A stretch of DNA of 64,000 nucleotides from assembly GCA_020848695.1 (NCBI GenBank), contig JADLHT010000058.1:1-64000 (forward strand), read 5' to 3'. Numbering within the stretch: the first letter of the stretch is position 1; every line of letters begins with the position of its first letter. Shown here piece by piece: positions 43,372 through 52,695 of the stretch. Under the pieces are notes generated by a model. That model was not told the DNA's origin and did no database searches. It saw nothing but the letters and a program-made list of their open reading frames with translations. The position numbers and the translations under genes are program-made. The stretch is from Saprospiraceae bacterium (GTDB taxonomy: Bacteria; Bacteroidota; Bacteroidia; Chitinophagales; Saprospiraceae).

Positions 43372-45492
43372 ATGAAACAGATTATTCAGGATTTGAAAAA
43401 TGGTGAAACGCAATTCATTGAAACACCAAGCCCCTCCTTAAGAAAAGGGCAAGTACTTATTAAGACTCAATTTAGTCTTGTGTCCAGTGGAACTGAAAGA
43501 ATGTTGCTAAACTTTGGGAAAGCAGGATGGATCGAGAAAGCCAGACTACAGCCAGAAAAAGTTAAACAAGTTTTATCAAAAATAAGAACAGATGGATTTT
43601 TTCCTGCTCTTGATGCGGTTAACCGCAAGCTTGACAATCCTATACCTCTTGGATATTGTAATGCCGGAGAAATAGTAGATGTTTCAGATGACATCACAGA
43701 ATTTAAAGTAGGAGATCGTGTGGTATCTAATGGTAATCATGCGGAGTTGGTTTGTGTTGATAAAAATCTTGTTGCAAAAATACCGGATGATCTGAGTTAT
43801 GAAGAAGCAGTCTTCACTATTATTGGTGCAATAAGTTTACAAGGCGTCCGACTGGCAGCGCCATCTTTTGGTGAAGTTATTGTTGTTCAAGGTTTAGGTC
43901 TGATCGGCTTAATTGCTATTCAGATTTTAAAGAGCAATGGTTGTAGGGTTATTGGAATAGACAGAGACCTTCAACGAGTCAAACTTGCTGAATCATTCGG
44001 AGTTAATGCTGTTCTTGTTTCAGAAAACGAAAGTGGATTGAATGAAATTCTCGAAATGACAGATCAGCATGGAGCAGATGCAGTCTTAATAGCGGCATCA
44101 TCTAAATCAAATGAACTAGTTTCTCAGGCGGCTAAATTCTGCAGGAAGCGTGGAAGAATTATATTAATTGGCGTTGTGGGCTTGGAACTTAATCGTTCAG
44201 ATTTTTATGAGAAAGAATTGAGCTTTCAGGTAAGTTGCTCATATGGTCCAGGGAGATATGACGAACAGTATGAACACAAAGGAATCGATTATCCTTATGC
44301 ATTTGTTAGATGGACAGTTAAAAGAAATTTTGAAGCAATACTAGATGCGCTTACACGAAAATTGATCGATGTCAAATCTTTAATTAGTGAAATCGTCGAG
44401 TTTGAACAATACGATAAAATCTATTCCAAACTTACTGAATCATCTGCAATAGCCTCGCTGTTAAAGTATTCCAATGAAGTTCAAATACATTCAAAATCAT
44501 TAAAATTATCAAATAAAAAATTTTCAAACAATTCTTCAATTATTGGTATTATTGGCAGTGGAAGTTTTACATCAGGAACAATGTTACCATTGCTATTCAA
44601 ACTAAAAGCTCCAATTAAATCAATTTGCTCTAATAACGCTTTAAGTGCAACGCAACTTGCTAAAAAATACAGTATTCCTATTGTTTCGTCGGATTTTAAT
44701 GAGTTGCTCACAGATAGTGATACAAAGGCTCTTATTATAACAACAAGACATAATACCCATGCAGAACTGGTTTGTGAAGGGCTGAAGCAAGATAAGCATA
44801 TTTTTGTTGAAAAACCATTGTGCATCCGTGAATCCGAATTGTTAGAAATTTTAAAAACTTTAAAAAACAGCTCAGGAAGTTTAATGGTAGGATATAACAG
44901 AAGATTTTCACCAGCTGCAGAACTTCTAAAGGAAACTTTACAGAGTAGTAAGGTTCCGGTTCAGATTTTAATTTCAATGAATGTTGGAATTGTTCCTCAA
45001 GGCCACTGGATTCAAGATATGGAAATCGGAGGAGGACGAATTCTTGGAGAAGCCTGTCATTCTATCGATTTAGCTTCGTTCCTAGCTGGTAGCTTGGCCG
45101 TAGAAGTTAGTGCATTGAGCTTGGGATCAGAAGGAATTAATTCTGATAATGTAAGTATTTTGATAAAATATCAGAATGGATCAACTGCGGTCTTGCATTA
45201 TCATTCTCATGGAAATAAAAATTTTCCTAAAGAAAGAATAGAAGTGCATCAGAATAACTTAACGGCTGTGATAGATAATTTTAAAAGTCTAAGTTTTTTT
45301 GGTGGTTCATCAAGAGCTTGGTCTGGAACTCAAGACAAAGGTCACTACTTACAATACCAACATTGGCTAAAATTTATTGAATCAGGGGGGAGTGTGCCTA
45401 TCGAGATTGAGTCAATACTCAATACCAGCAGAGTAAGTTTTGCAGTTTTGCAAGCATTGAAGGAGAATGCTGTGCAAAAAGTCATAGTATAA
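43372..45492 (+). CDS. Fused zinc-type alcohol dehydrogenase and Gfo/Idh/MocA oxidoreductase
   Basis: A 706-residue two-domain protein. Residues 1 to about 360 are a medium-chain dehydrogenase (GDRVVSNGNHAELV, VVQGLGLIGLIAIQIL for NAD binding). Residues about 385-706 are a Gfo/Idh/MocA oxidoreductase (IIGIIGSGSFTSGTM, HIFVEKPLCI, GGRILGEACHSIDLA). Such fusions occur in bacterial polysaccharide clusters. The expected job is sugar oxidation or dehydration-reduction; the reaction is not known. It is the last gene of the cluster. Confidence 0.9.
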   Translation: MKQIIQDLKNGETQFIETPSPSLRKGQVLIKTQFSLVSSGTERMLLNFGKAGWIEKARLQPEKVKQVLSKIRTDGFFPALDAVNRKLDNPIPLGYCNAGEIVDVSDDITEFKVGDRVVSNGNHAELVCVDKNLVAKIPDDLSYEEAVFTIIGAISLQGVRLAAPSFGEVIVVQGLGLIGLIAIQILKSNGCRVIGIDRDLQRVKLAESFGVNAVLVSENESGLNEILEMTDQHGADAVLIAASSKSNELVSQAAKFCRKRGRIILIGVVGLELNRSDFYEKELSFQVSCSYGPGRYDEQYEHKGIDYPYAFVRWTVKRNFEAILDALTRKLIDVKSLISEIVEFEQYDKIYSKLTESSAIASLLKYSNEVQIHSKSLKLSNKKFSNNSSIIGIIGSGSFTSGTMLPLLFKLKAPIKSICSNNALSATQLAKKYSIPIVSSDFNELLTDSDTKALIITTRHNTHAELVCEGLKQDKHIFVEKPLCIRESELLEILKTLKNSSGSLMVGYNRRFSPAAELLKETLQSSKVPVQILISMNVGIVPQGHWIQDMEIGGGRILGEACHSIDLASFLAGSLAVEVSALSLGSEGINSDNVSILIKYQNGSTAVLHYHSHGNKNFPKERIEVHQNNLTAVIDNFKSLSFFGGSSRAWSGTQDKGHYLQYQHWLKFIESGGSVPIEIESILNTSRVSFAVLQALKENAVQKVIV

Positions 45493-45553
45493 AAGTTAAA
45501 ATACTAAGGCCAATTATTGATTAAGACTTACTTATTCATCTTTAATTAATGAG

Positions 45554-45561
45554 TATTTTTG
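45554..45561 (+). promoter_or_regulatory. -7 element immediately before the degenerate ftsE-like gene
   Basis: TATTTTTG at 45554-45561 is an exact TAnnTTTG element. It ends one base before the ATG at 45563 and five bases before the in-frame ATG at 45566. If used, the transcript would begin at or beside the start codon, that is, be leaderless. No convincing -33 element was seen. Confidence 0.4.
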
Positions 45562-45562
45562 C

Positions 45563-46234
45563 ATGATGGATGAAGTCTTAGTTAATCTTGAATCGTTAAG
45601 AATTGATATAGGTCAGAAAAGAATTCTAGAAGATCTGAATTTAGAGGCAATGAAAGGTCAATGGATAGAAATCGTTGCCAGAAACAGCGTTGGAAAATCA
45701 GTTTTATTGAATACGATTTATGGTTTGAATTCAAATTATAGCGGATCTATAGAGATACAGCAGCTCATACTTAATGCAAATAATTTGTCAGAGGTGCGTA
45801 AGAAAATAGGCTTTTGTTCTGATTCATTGCCACTTTTAACAGATAAGACAATAAGGGCAAATCTATCAATTGCGCTCAGCATTCATGATCAAATACTTGA
45901 TGTTGAACAGGATGAGTGGGTAAATGGTCTTTTGGTAAAGTTTGAATTGAAAAGTAAATTATTTCAGACCATAAATTCACTATCATCATCACAACAAAGT
46001 CTTGTCAAATTGATAAGAAGTCTCATCCACAAGCCTAAAATTTTGTTATTGGATTGTATCTATAGAAATCTGGATATGAGTAATTCTCGAAAAGTAACCG
46101 AAGTCTTAAGTGATTATCTCGGCGCTGAGCAAGCTTGTGTAATCATAACAATGGATGAAGCCGGAGATTTCGATAATGATGTACGAAGTTTGTATTTATT
46201 AGAGTCCGAAAGGCTTAAACTCATTCATAAATAG
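45563..46234 (+). CDS. FtsE-like ABC ATPase with degenerate catalytic motifs
   Basis: A 223-residue protein with the length and layout of FtsE, but with key residues changed. Walker A is ARNSVGKS (first Gly lost), the signature is LSSSQQ instead of LSGGQ, Walker B ends LLLDC without the catalytic Glu, and the switch His position reads ITMDEAG. ATP hydrolysis is therefore unlikely, although binding may remain. It could be a structural partner for FtsX-like septal proteins. It stands alone ahead of ffh, with a possible leaderless start. Confidence 0.8.
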   Translation: MMDEVLVNLESLRIDIGQKRILEDLNLEAMKGQWIEIVARNSVGKSVLLNTIYGLNSNYSGSIEIQQLILNANNLSEVRKKIGFCSDSLPLLTDKTIRANLSIALSIHDQILDVEQDEWVNGLLVKFELKSKLFQTINSLSSSQQSLVKLIRSLIHKPKILLLDCIYRNLDMSNSRKVTEVLSDYLGAEQACVIITMDEAGDFDNDVRSLYLLESERLKLIHK

Positions 46235-46248
46235 TGCTTTCCCTTTAT

Positions 46249-46256
46249 TATATTTG
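46249..46256 (+). promoter_or_regulatory. -7 element of ffh
   Basis: TATATTTG is an exact TAnnTTTG match 20 bases before the ffh ATG, giving a leader of about 15 bases. No clear -33 element. Confidence 0.5.
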
Positions 46257-46275
46257 CGCCCTCAATTGAATTAGC

Positions 46276-47604
46276 ATGTTTGAGTCTTTAAATGAAAAAC
46301 TAGAATTAGCTTTAAAAGGTATTCGTGGTGAAAGAACCCTTACAGAATTAAATATTGCAGAATCAATTAAGGAGATAAGACGAGCCCTCGTTGCTGCAGA
46401 TGTAAATTATAAGATTGCGAAAGAATTTACTGACAAAGTCAAAGATAAAGCACTCGGTACAGAGAACGTCCTCAAGTCCGTAAAGCCGGGCGAGTTGATG
46501 GTTAAAATCGTCATGGACGAACTTGTCGCCCTGATGGGTAGCCAATCAGAAGGAATTAATTTAAACGGGAATCCTGTAGTCATATTGATTTCGGGTCTTC
46601 AAGGATCAGGAAAAACAACCTTTACCGGAAAACTAGCTCAGTTTTTAAAAACAAAAAAAAATAAGAAAGTCTTAGTTACAGCTTGTGATGTTTATCGTCC
46701 TGCTGCAATAGATCAACTTACAGTTATTTCTGAACAAATAGGCGTTCAGATTTTTAAGGATCCGGATAACAAGGAGCCATTAAAAATTGCACAACAAGCT
46801 ATTGAGTTTGCAAAATCCAATAAACTGGATATAGTTATTGTTGATACCGCAGGTCGAACATCAATTGATGAGGACATGATGACTGAAATTTCGCTTTTGA
46901 AGCAGAAACTGCAGCCTCAGGAAACCTTATTCGTTGTTGATGCAATGACCGGACAAGATGCCGTTAATACAGCAGAAGAATTTAATAAAAGAATCAATTT
47001 TGATGGAGTTGTTCTATCAAAAATGGATGGCGATACAAAAGGAGGAGCTGCACTATCCATTAAATACCAAACCGGCAAACCGATAAAATTTGTAAGTACG
47101 GGAGAGAAAATGGATGCCCTTGACGTATTCTATCCTGACCGTATGGCTCAACGAATTTTGGGTATGGGAGACATTGTCTCTTTGGTCGAAAAGGCACAAG
47201 AACAATTTGATGAGAAAGAAGCAAAGAAGATTGAAAGTAGGATTAAACAAAACAAATTTGACTTCAATGATTTTTTAATTCAGATGGAGCAAATTAAAAA
47301 AATGGGCGATCTTAAATCAATTATGGGAATGATACCCGGAGTTGGATCTGCATTAAAGAATGTAGATATTGATAACAACGCTTTTAAGAAAGTGGAATCC
47401 ATTATTCAGTCAATGACTCCGCTCGAACGATCAAATCCTGATCTTCTCAATATGTCAAGGAAAACCCGAATAGCAAAAGGATCTGGAAAAACCTTGCACG
47501 AGGTAACCGCCTTTATAAAGCAGTTTGAAGAAATGAAAAAAATGATGCATATGATGTCTAAGGGAAATAATATGGCAAATATGATGAGGAATTTGAGACG
47601 TTAG
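46276..47604 (+). CDS. ffh: Signal recognition particle protein Ffh
   Basis: A 442-residue SRP54 GTPase. The N domain (1-95) has RALVAADVNYKIA. The G domain has GLQGSGKTTFTGKLA, VDTAGRT, DGVVLSKMDGDTKGG and GTGEK-like STGEK. The M domain (about 300-442) is Met-rich and carries SRKTRIAKGSGK, which binds 4.5S RNA. It targets membrane proteins with the RNA and FtsY. Length and motifs are normal. Confidence 0.97.
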   Translation: MFESLNEKLELALKGIRGERTLTELNIAESIKEIRRALVAADVNYKIAKEFTDKVKDKALGTENVLKSVKPGELMVKIVMDELVALMGSQSEGINLNGNPVVILISGLQGSGKTTFTGKLAQFLKTKKNKKVLVTACDVYRPAAIDQLTVISEQIGVQIFKDPDNKEPLKIAQQAIEFAKSNKLDIVIVDTAGRTSIDEDMMTEISLLKQKLQPQETLFVVDAMTGQDAVNTAEEFNKRINFDGVVLSKMDGDTKGGAALSIKYQTGKPIKFVSTGEKMDALDVFYPDRMAQRILGMGDIVSLVEKAQEQFDEKEAKKIESRIKQNKFDFNDFLIQMEQIKKMGDLKSIMGMIPGVGSALKNVDIDNNAFKKVESIIQSMTPLERSNPDLLNMSRKTRIAKGSGKTLHEVTAFIKQFEEMKKMMHMMSKGNNMANMMRNLRR

Positions 47605-47698
47605 AGACGATCCTCCAGTATCAATTTATTAACTCTGATAATTTTTTTTGGTTCCTTTCAAAAGGTCTTATTATATTGTGACATAAATATTTCCTAAC

Positions 47699-50600
47699 AT
47701 GAGATATTGTGCACTTACTCTTCTTTTTATCACATTTTTAAATTGGAAATTGCAGGGTCAACTGACCAATGGTGCTACAGCTCCGGATTTTTCAGTGACA
47801 GATATAAATGGAAATTCCTGGAGCTTATACTCGGAAATGTCTGGTGGTAAATCCGCTTGTCTCGATTTTTCAGCGACCTGGTGTGGTCCCTGCTGGTCAT
47901 TTCACAAAAGTCATGTGTTGAATCAGGTAAATTCAAATTTGTCTAATTACACAACTGTATTATTTCTTGAAGCAGACTTAGCAACAAACACCAATTGTTT
48001 ATACAATCTTTCTCCTTGTAATAAAGGCACACAAGGCAACTGGGTGACCGGTACAACATATCCGATTACCGATTTAAGTTCTACAAATGGAGTTGGACTT
48101 AATGGAATGTATAACATCAGTTATTTTCCGACTCTTTACGTAATATCTCCCGATTATAGAGTTTGGAATATACAAAGTAGAACTTATCAGGAATATTATG
48201 ACTGGATCGTAAGTTCCTTTTCACTAAATGCGACTGAGACTATTCAACATTCAACTTGCGGAGACAATGGTTCTATTACAATGAGTGTAACTGGAGGGTT
48301 GGGAACAAAAAAGTATAAATGGAGCAATGGATCAACTTCTAAAGACCTTACAGCAATATCCGGAGGAACATACAAATTAACCATTACAGATGCCCAAGGA
48401 TATTTTAAATCGTTTGGGCCATTTGTAGTAGATGGGCCACAAAGACGAGTTACCATAGTTTCTTCTCAAAAGTCTGATAATAAGTGTTTTGGAGAGACAA
48501 ACGGTAGTATTAAACTAAGCGTTGCTTATGGAACCCCCGGCTACAACTATCAATGGAGTAATGGCGAAACTGGTTCTCAGCTGAATAAGCTGCCGGCCGG
48601 AAGTTATACTGTAACCGTAACCGATGCAGTCAATTGCACAACTATTGCCACGTATTATATTAGTGAACCCCTTCTCTTGACAACTAAGATAACTCACTTT
48701 AATGAAACTTGTGAAAGTAAGAATGGCTTTATAAGTATTGTATCTACAGGAGGAATTAGTCCTTATACCTATTGGCTTGATCAGCAAAAAAGCAATATTG
48801 GAAGCTTTTCAAAACTAAAAGAAGGAGAGTATACGGTTAAAGTTACTGATCTTAATCAGTGTGAAACCTCTGACATCATTCAACTGACAGGAACAAAAAA
48901 GCCAAAGTTGAAAATCATCGCTCCTCAATTGTTAACGTGTGAAAAAGATACAATTGTTATTTTAGGACAGGATTCGGACAATGGTTCTGAATTTGTATCA
49001 GAATGGAAAACGCATAATGGTAAAATTATAGACGACAAGTATAATTTGAATATTAGAACAACAACAAAAGGGACATATGAACTAAAAATAATCAATACGC
49101 TCAATAATTGTTCTTCTATAGATAGTGTGATTATACAAGAAGATAAAAAATATCCGGAAATTCATACAAAAGGAATAGATCATTTGAATTGTTATTTTCC
49201 CGAAACTGAATTAGTTGGGGAAACATCAAATCCTAGATCTCTATTTTTCTGGACAAAACTTAATAGTATATTTAGAGAAAACAAATCCAGGATTGTCATT
49301 GCAGACAGTGGATACTATGTGTTTCATGTAAAGGATACAGTGAATTTTTGTTTAACAAAAGATACGATTGTAGTAACGGCTGACAAGACAGAACCAGTTG
49401 TGGTTATTGATTCTCCGGAATCTATGAATTGTAAACGATTGGAAAGCATAATTCATGCCGATCAATCAGAATTGGAAAGTAATTATGAATTATTATGGTA
49501 CACCAGTAATGGAAATTTTGTATCAGATCAAAATACTCTTCATCCTAAAGTAAACAAAGCAGGGACTTATGTATTAAAATTAATAAACCTTATTAATGGA
49601 TGTGAAAAATCTGCAGCGGTGGAAGTTCTGCAGAATACGGAACTTGCAGAAATAAAATTGGATACGCTGATTGAAGATTTAAGTTGTATTCGGCCAACGA
49701 TACAAATTAAAACTAAACTTTCTGATGATTATGAAATAAAGTGGACGACCAACGATGGAAATATAAGATCAGGAATAGATCAAAATAGTGTTGAGATTGA
49801 TAAAGAAGGTGATTATCAACTCTATTACCGAAATATTTACAGCGAGTGTGAGAAGAAAATAGAATTTAATATTCAAAGACAAAATTTATTAAATCCAAAG
49901 TTTCAATTCATTCAGAACGAATTAGAAATAAGTCTGACAGACCTTACCGAAGGAATCGTTTTGCGTAGAGAATGGAAATTCAATGATGGTACGCTTATAA
50001 AAGATTTGCCAACCGCAAAACATACATTTCAGTCTGCAGGAGAGTATCAGATTTGTCTAGAGGTAGAAAATGAATGTGGCGTTCAAACTACTTGCATGAA
50101 TATTTCTGTCGTTGAGAATGGTGTTCTGAATCTGGCATCTTGGAATATTCATCCTGTAAGCTGTTTTGGGGGGAATGATGCTCTCATTACATTGAGTGTT
50201 CAAGGAGGAAAGGAACCTTATCAGTATATATGGAGTAATGGACAAAACGGGAGGGAGCTGTCTGGTATTGTAGCTGGAGTATATACGGTAACCGTCACAG
50301 ATGCTTTGAATTCAAAAACAGAAAAGACTTTTGTAGTAACTGAACCGAATGAAATTAATCTGAATCATTTATCAATCAAACATGAAAATTCCGGATTTAA
50401 CAACGGTTCGATTCTTGTAAAGATTGCAGGTGGAATTCCCGGATATCAATATCTTTGGTCGAATAGTCAGACGGGTGAAGAAATTTTTAATTTGTCTGCC
50501 GGAAATTATTCATTAACAGTTACCGATGCAAATCAATGTGTTAAAGTCTTTGGTCCTTTTGAAGTCAGGTCGCTAAGCTCGGTACTTGAACTTCAGGAAA

Positions 50601-50848
50601 AAATTGAAGTTAAGCTTGAGCCAAATCCGGTTTTTGACGAAGGTAGAATAGTAATTGATGCTGATAATCTCAAAGAGCAAAAAGTAATTTGCTTAATAGA
50701 TCCTTTTGGGCGACTATTGAGTCAAAACGAAATTGTAAATGGAATAAATATACTTCCGATGAAAATGGGTTTATATCCGTCAGGATTGTATTGTATAACT
50801 GTACAAGGAAAGAATACAATTTTTAGAAAAATTTGGATTAAGATTTAG
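47699..50848 (+). CDS. Secreted thioredoxin-like protein with SprB and PKD repeats and T9SS sorting domain
   Basis: A 1049-residue protein. After a signal peptide (1-20) comes a TlpA/thioredoxin-like domain with WCGPC (about 59-63). Three SprB-like repeats follow (about 183-395, each with the KWSNG or QWSNG ... TVTVTD pattern), then four Ig-like Cys-containing repeats (about 400-730), a PKD domain (about 735-805), two further SprB repeats (about 820-960) and the C-terminal sorting domain (about 970-1049). SprB repeats are known from gliding adhesins. A redox-active head on an adhesin-like stalk is unusual. No operon partner. Confidence 0.9.
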   Translation: MRYCALTLLFITFLNWKLQGQLTNGATAPDFSVTDINGNSWSLYSEMSGGKSACLDFSATWCGPCWSFHKSHVLNQVNSNLSNYTTVLFLEADLATNTNCLYNLSPCNKGTQGNWVTGTTYPITDLSSTNGVGLNGMYNISYFPTLYVISPDYRVWNIQSRTYQEYYDWIVSSFSLNATETIQHSTCGDNGSITMSVTGGLGTKKYKWSNGSTSKDLTAISGGTYKLTITDAQGYFKSFGPFVVDGPQRRVTIVSSQKSDNKCFGETNGSIKLSVAYGTPGYNYQWSNGETGSQLNKLPAGSYTVTVTDAVNCTTIATYYISEPLLLTTKITHFNETCESKNGFISIVSTGGISPYTYWLDQQKSNIGSFSKLKEGEYTVKVTDLNQCETSDIIQLTGTKKPKLKIIAPQLLTCEKDTIVILGQDSDNGSEFVSEWKTHNGKIIDDKYNLNIRTTTKGTYELKIINTLNNCSSIDSVIIQEDKKYPEIHTKGIDHLNCYFPETELVGETSNPRSLFFWTKLNSIFRENKSRIVIADSGYYVFHVKDTVNFCLTKDTIVVTADKTEPVVVIDSPESMNCKRLESIIHADQSELESNYELLWYTSNGNFVSDQNTLHPKVNKAGTYVLKLINLINGCEKSAAVEVLQNTELAEIKLDTLIEDLSCIRPTIQIKTKLSDDYEIKWTTNDGNIRSGIDQNSVEIDKEGDYQLYYRNIYSECEKKIEFNIQRQNLLNPKFQFIQNELEISLTDLTEGIVLRREWKFNDGTLIKDLPTAKHTFQSAGEYQICLEVENECGVQTTCMNISVVENGVLNLASWNIHPVSCFGGNDALITLSVQGGKEPYQYIWSNGQNGRELSGIVAGVYTVTVTDALNSKTEKTFVVTEPNEINLNHLSIKHENSGFNNGSILVKIAGGIPGYQYLWSNSQTGEEIFNLSAGNYSLTVTDANQCVKVFGPFEVRSLSSVLELQEKIEVKLEPNPVFDEGRIVIDADNLKEQKVICLIDPFGRLLSQNEIVNGINILPMKMGLYPSGLYCITVQGKNTIFRKIWIKI

Positions 50849-50911
50849 AATATACTGGTCTTGAAACTATTGTTACAGCAAACTTATTGAGAATTGAATT
50901 GCCTGATTAAA

Positions 50912-50960
50912 CCAGATTTTTCAGTTGACTCTCACTACGAAACTCAACTGAAAAATCCGG
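50912..50960. terminator. Bidirectional terminator between T9SS protein and mqnP
   Basis: CCAGATTTTTCAGTTGA at 50912-50928 pairs with TCAACTGAAAAATCCGG at 50944-50960 with one mismatch, around a 15-base loop. It sits between convergent genes ending at 50848 (plus) and 50962 (minus). Confidence 0.65.
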
Positions 50961-50961
50961 G

Positions 50962-51843
50962 TTAAATGTAAAAATCCAGAATAGTACAAAATGAAAGTAT
51001 TAAGCTTGCGATTCCGTTGGTTGTAAAAAAAGCAAGATTGATTCTATCGAGTTTGTTTTCAGAAATGATTAAATGTTGATAGATAAGTAACAACAGAAAG
51101 CAAAGCGTTCCCGCACCCATAATGTAGCTAAGTCCAAATTCAAGATTCAAAAGATAAGAACAGAATAAAATAGCTATTGAACAAATCATGTGAAAGCAAA
51201 TGGAAATCCATAATGATTTTCGAATTCCAAATCGACTGGGTATGGAATGTAATTTTTCATTCTGATCAAATTCAATATCTTGTAAAGCGTACAATACGTC
51301 AAAGCCCGCTACCCAACTTACTACCGCTATTCCATACATCAAGGGCAAAAGACCAAAACTTGAACTTACAGCCAGATAAGCACCCACAGGTGCTAGGGAA
51401 AGGCCAAGTCCGAGAAAAACATGGCTTAACCACGAAAATCTTTTAGTATAACTATATCCCAGGATGACAAAAAGCGCTATGGGAGATAAGTAAAAACATA
51501 ATTTATTGATAAACCAGGCACTGAGAATAAAGAGAATAGAATTGACGCAAATAAAGATTAGGGCGGAACCCGGGCTAATGATTCCGCTAGGTATTTCTCT
51601 GTAACGGGTTCGGTTGTTTTTATTATCTATGAATCTATCAGCCCAGCGGTTGAAAGCCATTGCAGCATTTCGGGCAGTGATCATACAGACGATTATATAT
51701 ATAAGTTTGTCGAGTTGCAATTGACTTGAATTGTTTTGATGGATTGCAATAAAAAAGCCAATTAATGCAAATGGAAGTGCAAATATGGAGTGAGAAAACT
51801 TTATTAAAGAGAAATATGCCTGTATGGTTTTGACAAGTTTCAT
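50962..51843 (-). CDS. mqnP: UbiA-family prenyltransferase, MqnP-like
   Basis: A 293-residue membrane protein with about eight helices. The first Asp-rich motif is NRWADRFIDNKN and the second DVLYALQDIEFDQNE; ARNAAMAFNR and REIPSG just around the first motif are typical of the MqnP group. It would prenylate a hydroxybenzoate-type intermediate of the futalosine menaquinone pathway. A 4-hydroxybenzoate prenyltransferase (UbiA) is the alternative; Bacteroidota use menaquinone, which favours MqnP. Confidence 0.85.
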   Translation of the reverse strand: MKLVKTIQAYFSLIKFSHSIFALPFALIGFFIAIHQNNSSQLQLDKLIYIIVCMITARNAAMAFNRWADRFIDNKNNRTRYREIPSGIISPGSALIFICVNSILFILSAWFINKLCFYLSPIALFVILGYSYTKRFSWLSHVFLGLGLSLAPVGAYLAVSSSFGLLPLMYGIAVVSWVAGFDVLYALQDIEFDQNEKLHSIPSRFGIRKSLWISICFHMICSIAILFCSYLLNLEFGLSYIMGAGTLCFLLLLIYQHLIISENKLDRINLAFFTTNGIASLILSFCTILDFYI

Positions 51844-51857
51844 TGTGCAATAGTAAC

Positions 51858-51894
51858 AAAAAAGGCTTCTGATTTTCTGTCAGAAGCCTTTTTT
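51858..51894 (-). terminator. Strong intrinsic terminator after the DUF1573 gene
   Basis: A perfect 15 bp stem, AAAAAAGGCTTCTGA at 51858-51872 with TCAGAAGCCTTTTTT at 51880-51894, and a 7-base loop. It ends the minus-strand DUF1573 transcript before mqnP and would work on either strand. Confidence 0.85.
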
Positions 51895-51918
51895 TATTTG
51901 TTAAACAAAATAATTTTA

Positions 51919-52473
51919 TTAGTGTGAGACTCCGCCTTCTGCTTTAGGAGCTTTAGGATCTTTCTTAACAACACCTGAGATTGTTAAATAAGTCTGTGCT
52001 GGATTGGTATTAGCTGTTACTGTTACTCTTTTAGATTGTTTTTGACCATCATCAGATCCTTTTCCTTTAGAATCGAATTGAACATTGATTACTCCTGTTC
52101 CTCCTGGAGGTACTGGTTCTCTTGGCCAATCAGGAACTGTACAACCGCAACTTCCTTTTGCATCTGAAATTACTAATGGTTCATTTCCTGTGTTTTTAAA
52201 TTTGTATTGGTGCTTTACCATAGAACCTTCCATAACTTCACCAAAATCGTGAACCATTTCTTCAAATTCAACTGTTGTTGTTGGTCCTGTTGGAGCAGGA
52301 GGAGTAGCTTCTCCTGTTGTTCCTTGAGCGGCAGCAACATCACCTGCAGCTGCTGTAGTTGCTCCTTCAGTAGTTGACTGAGCATCAGTCGAGGCTGCCT
52401 TATCATTTTTACAGGCAGTAGCACTAAGAATTACAGTTAAAGCTGCAAAACCGAGTAATCTTAAATTCTTCAT
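51919..52473 (-). CDS. DUF1573 lipoprotein
   Basis: A 184-residue protein. The signal peptide ends in a lipobox (SATAC, C21). A low-complexity Ala/Thr/Gly/Pro linker (about 25-70) precedes one DUF1573 Ig-like domain (EFEEMVHDFGEVMEG, FKNTGNEPLVISDAKGSCGCTVPDWP, INVQFDSKGK). DUF1573 proteins are abundant cell-envelope lipoproteins in Bacteroidota with no defined role. It is transcribed alone and ends at a strong terminator, which suggests high expression. Confidence 0.92.
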   Translation of the reverse strand: MKNLRLLGFAALTVILSATACKNDKAASTDAQSTTEGATTAAAGDVAAAQGTTGEATPPAPTGPTTTVEFEEMVHDFGEVMEGSMVKHQYKFKNTGNEPLVISDAKGSCGCTVPDWPREPVPPGGTGVINVQFDSKGKGSDDGQKQSKRVTVTANTNPAQTYLTISGVVKKDPKAPKAEGGVSH

Positions 52474-52695
52474 GTTTTTTTAGACTTTTTAGATTTAATA
52501 ATGAATTGGATTGTAAAAGTAAAAGAGGTTCAATAAATGTCTTTTATCCTATCTCTAATGTGTTGTTAATGTTTTTAAAAACCCTCAAATATTAGGGCTT
52601 ATTCTAAAAATTTAACATAAATTTTGGAATTGAAGGATAGGCCTTTACTGTGCTGCGCTTATTTCTGAACAAATTAATTCCCCCTTCCGTAGATT

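Noticed and set aside
47619-47649. Terminator after ffh
   Set aside because: Only a 5 bp stem (TATCA/TGATA) precedes the T-run; too weak to call.
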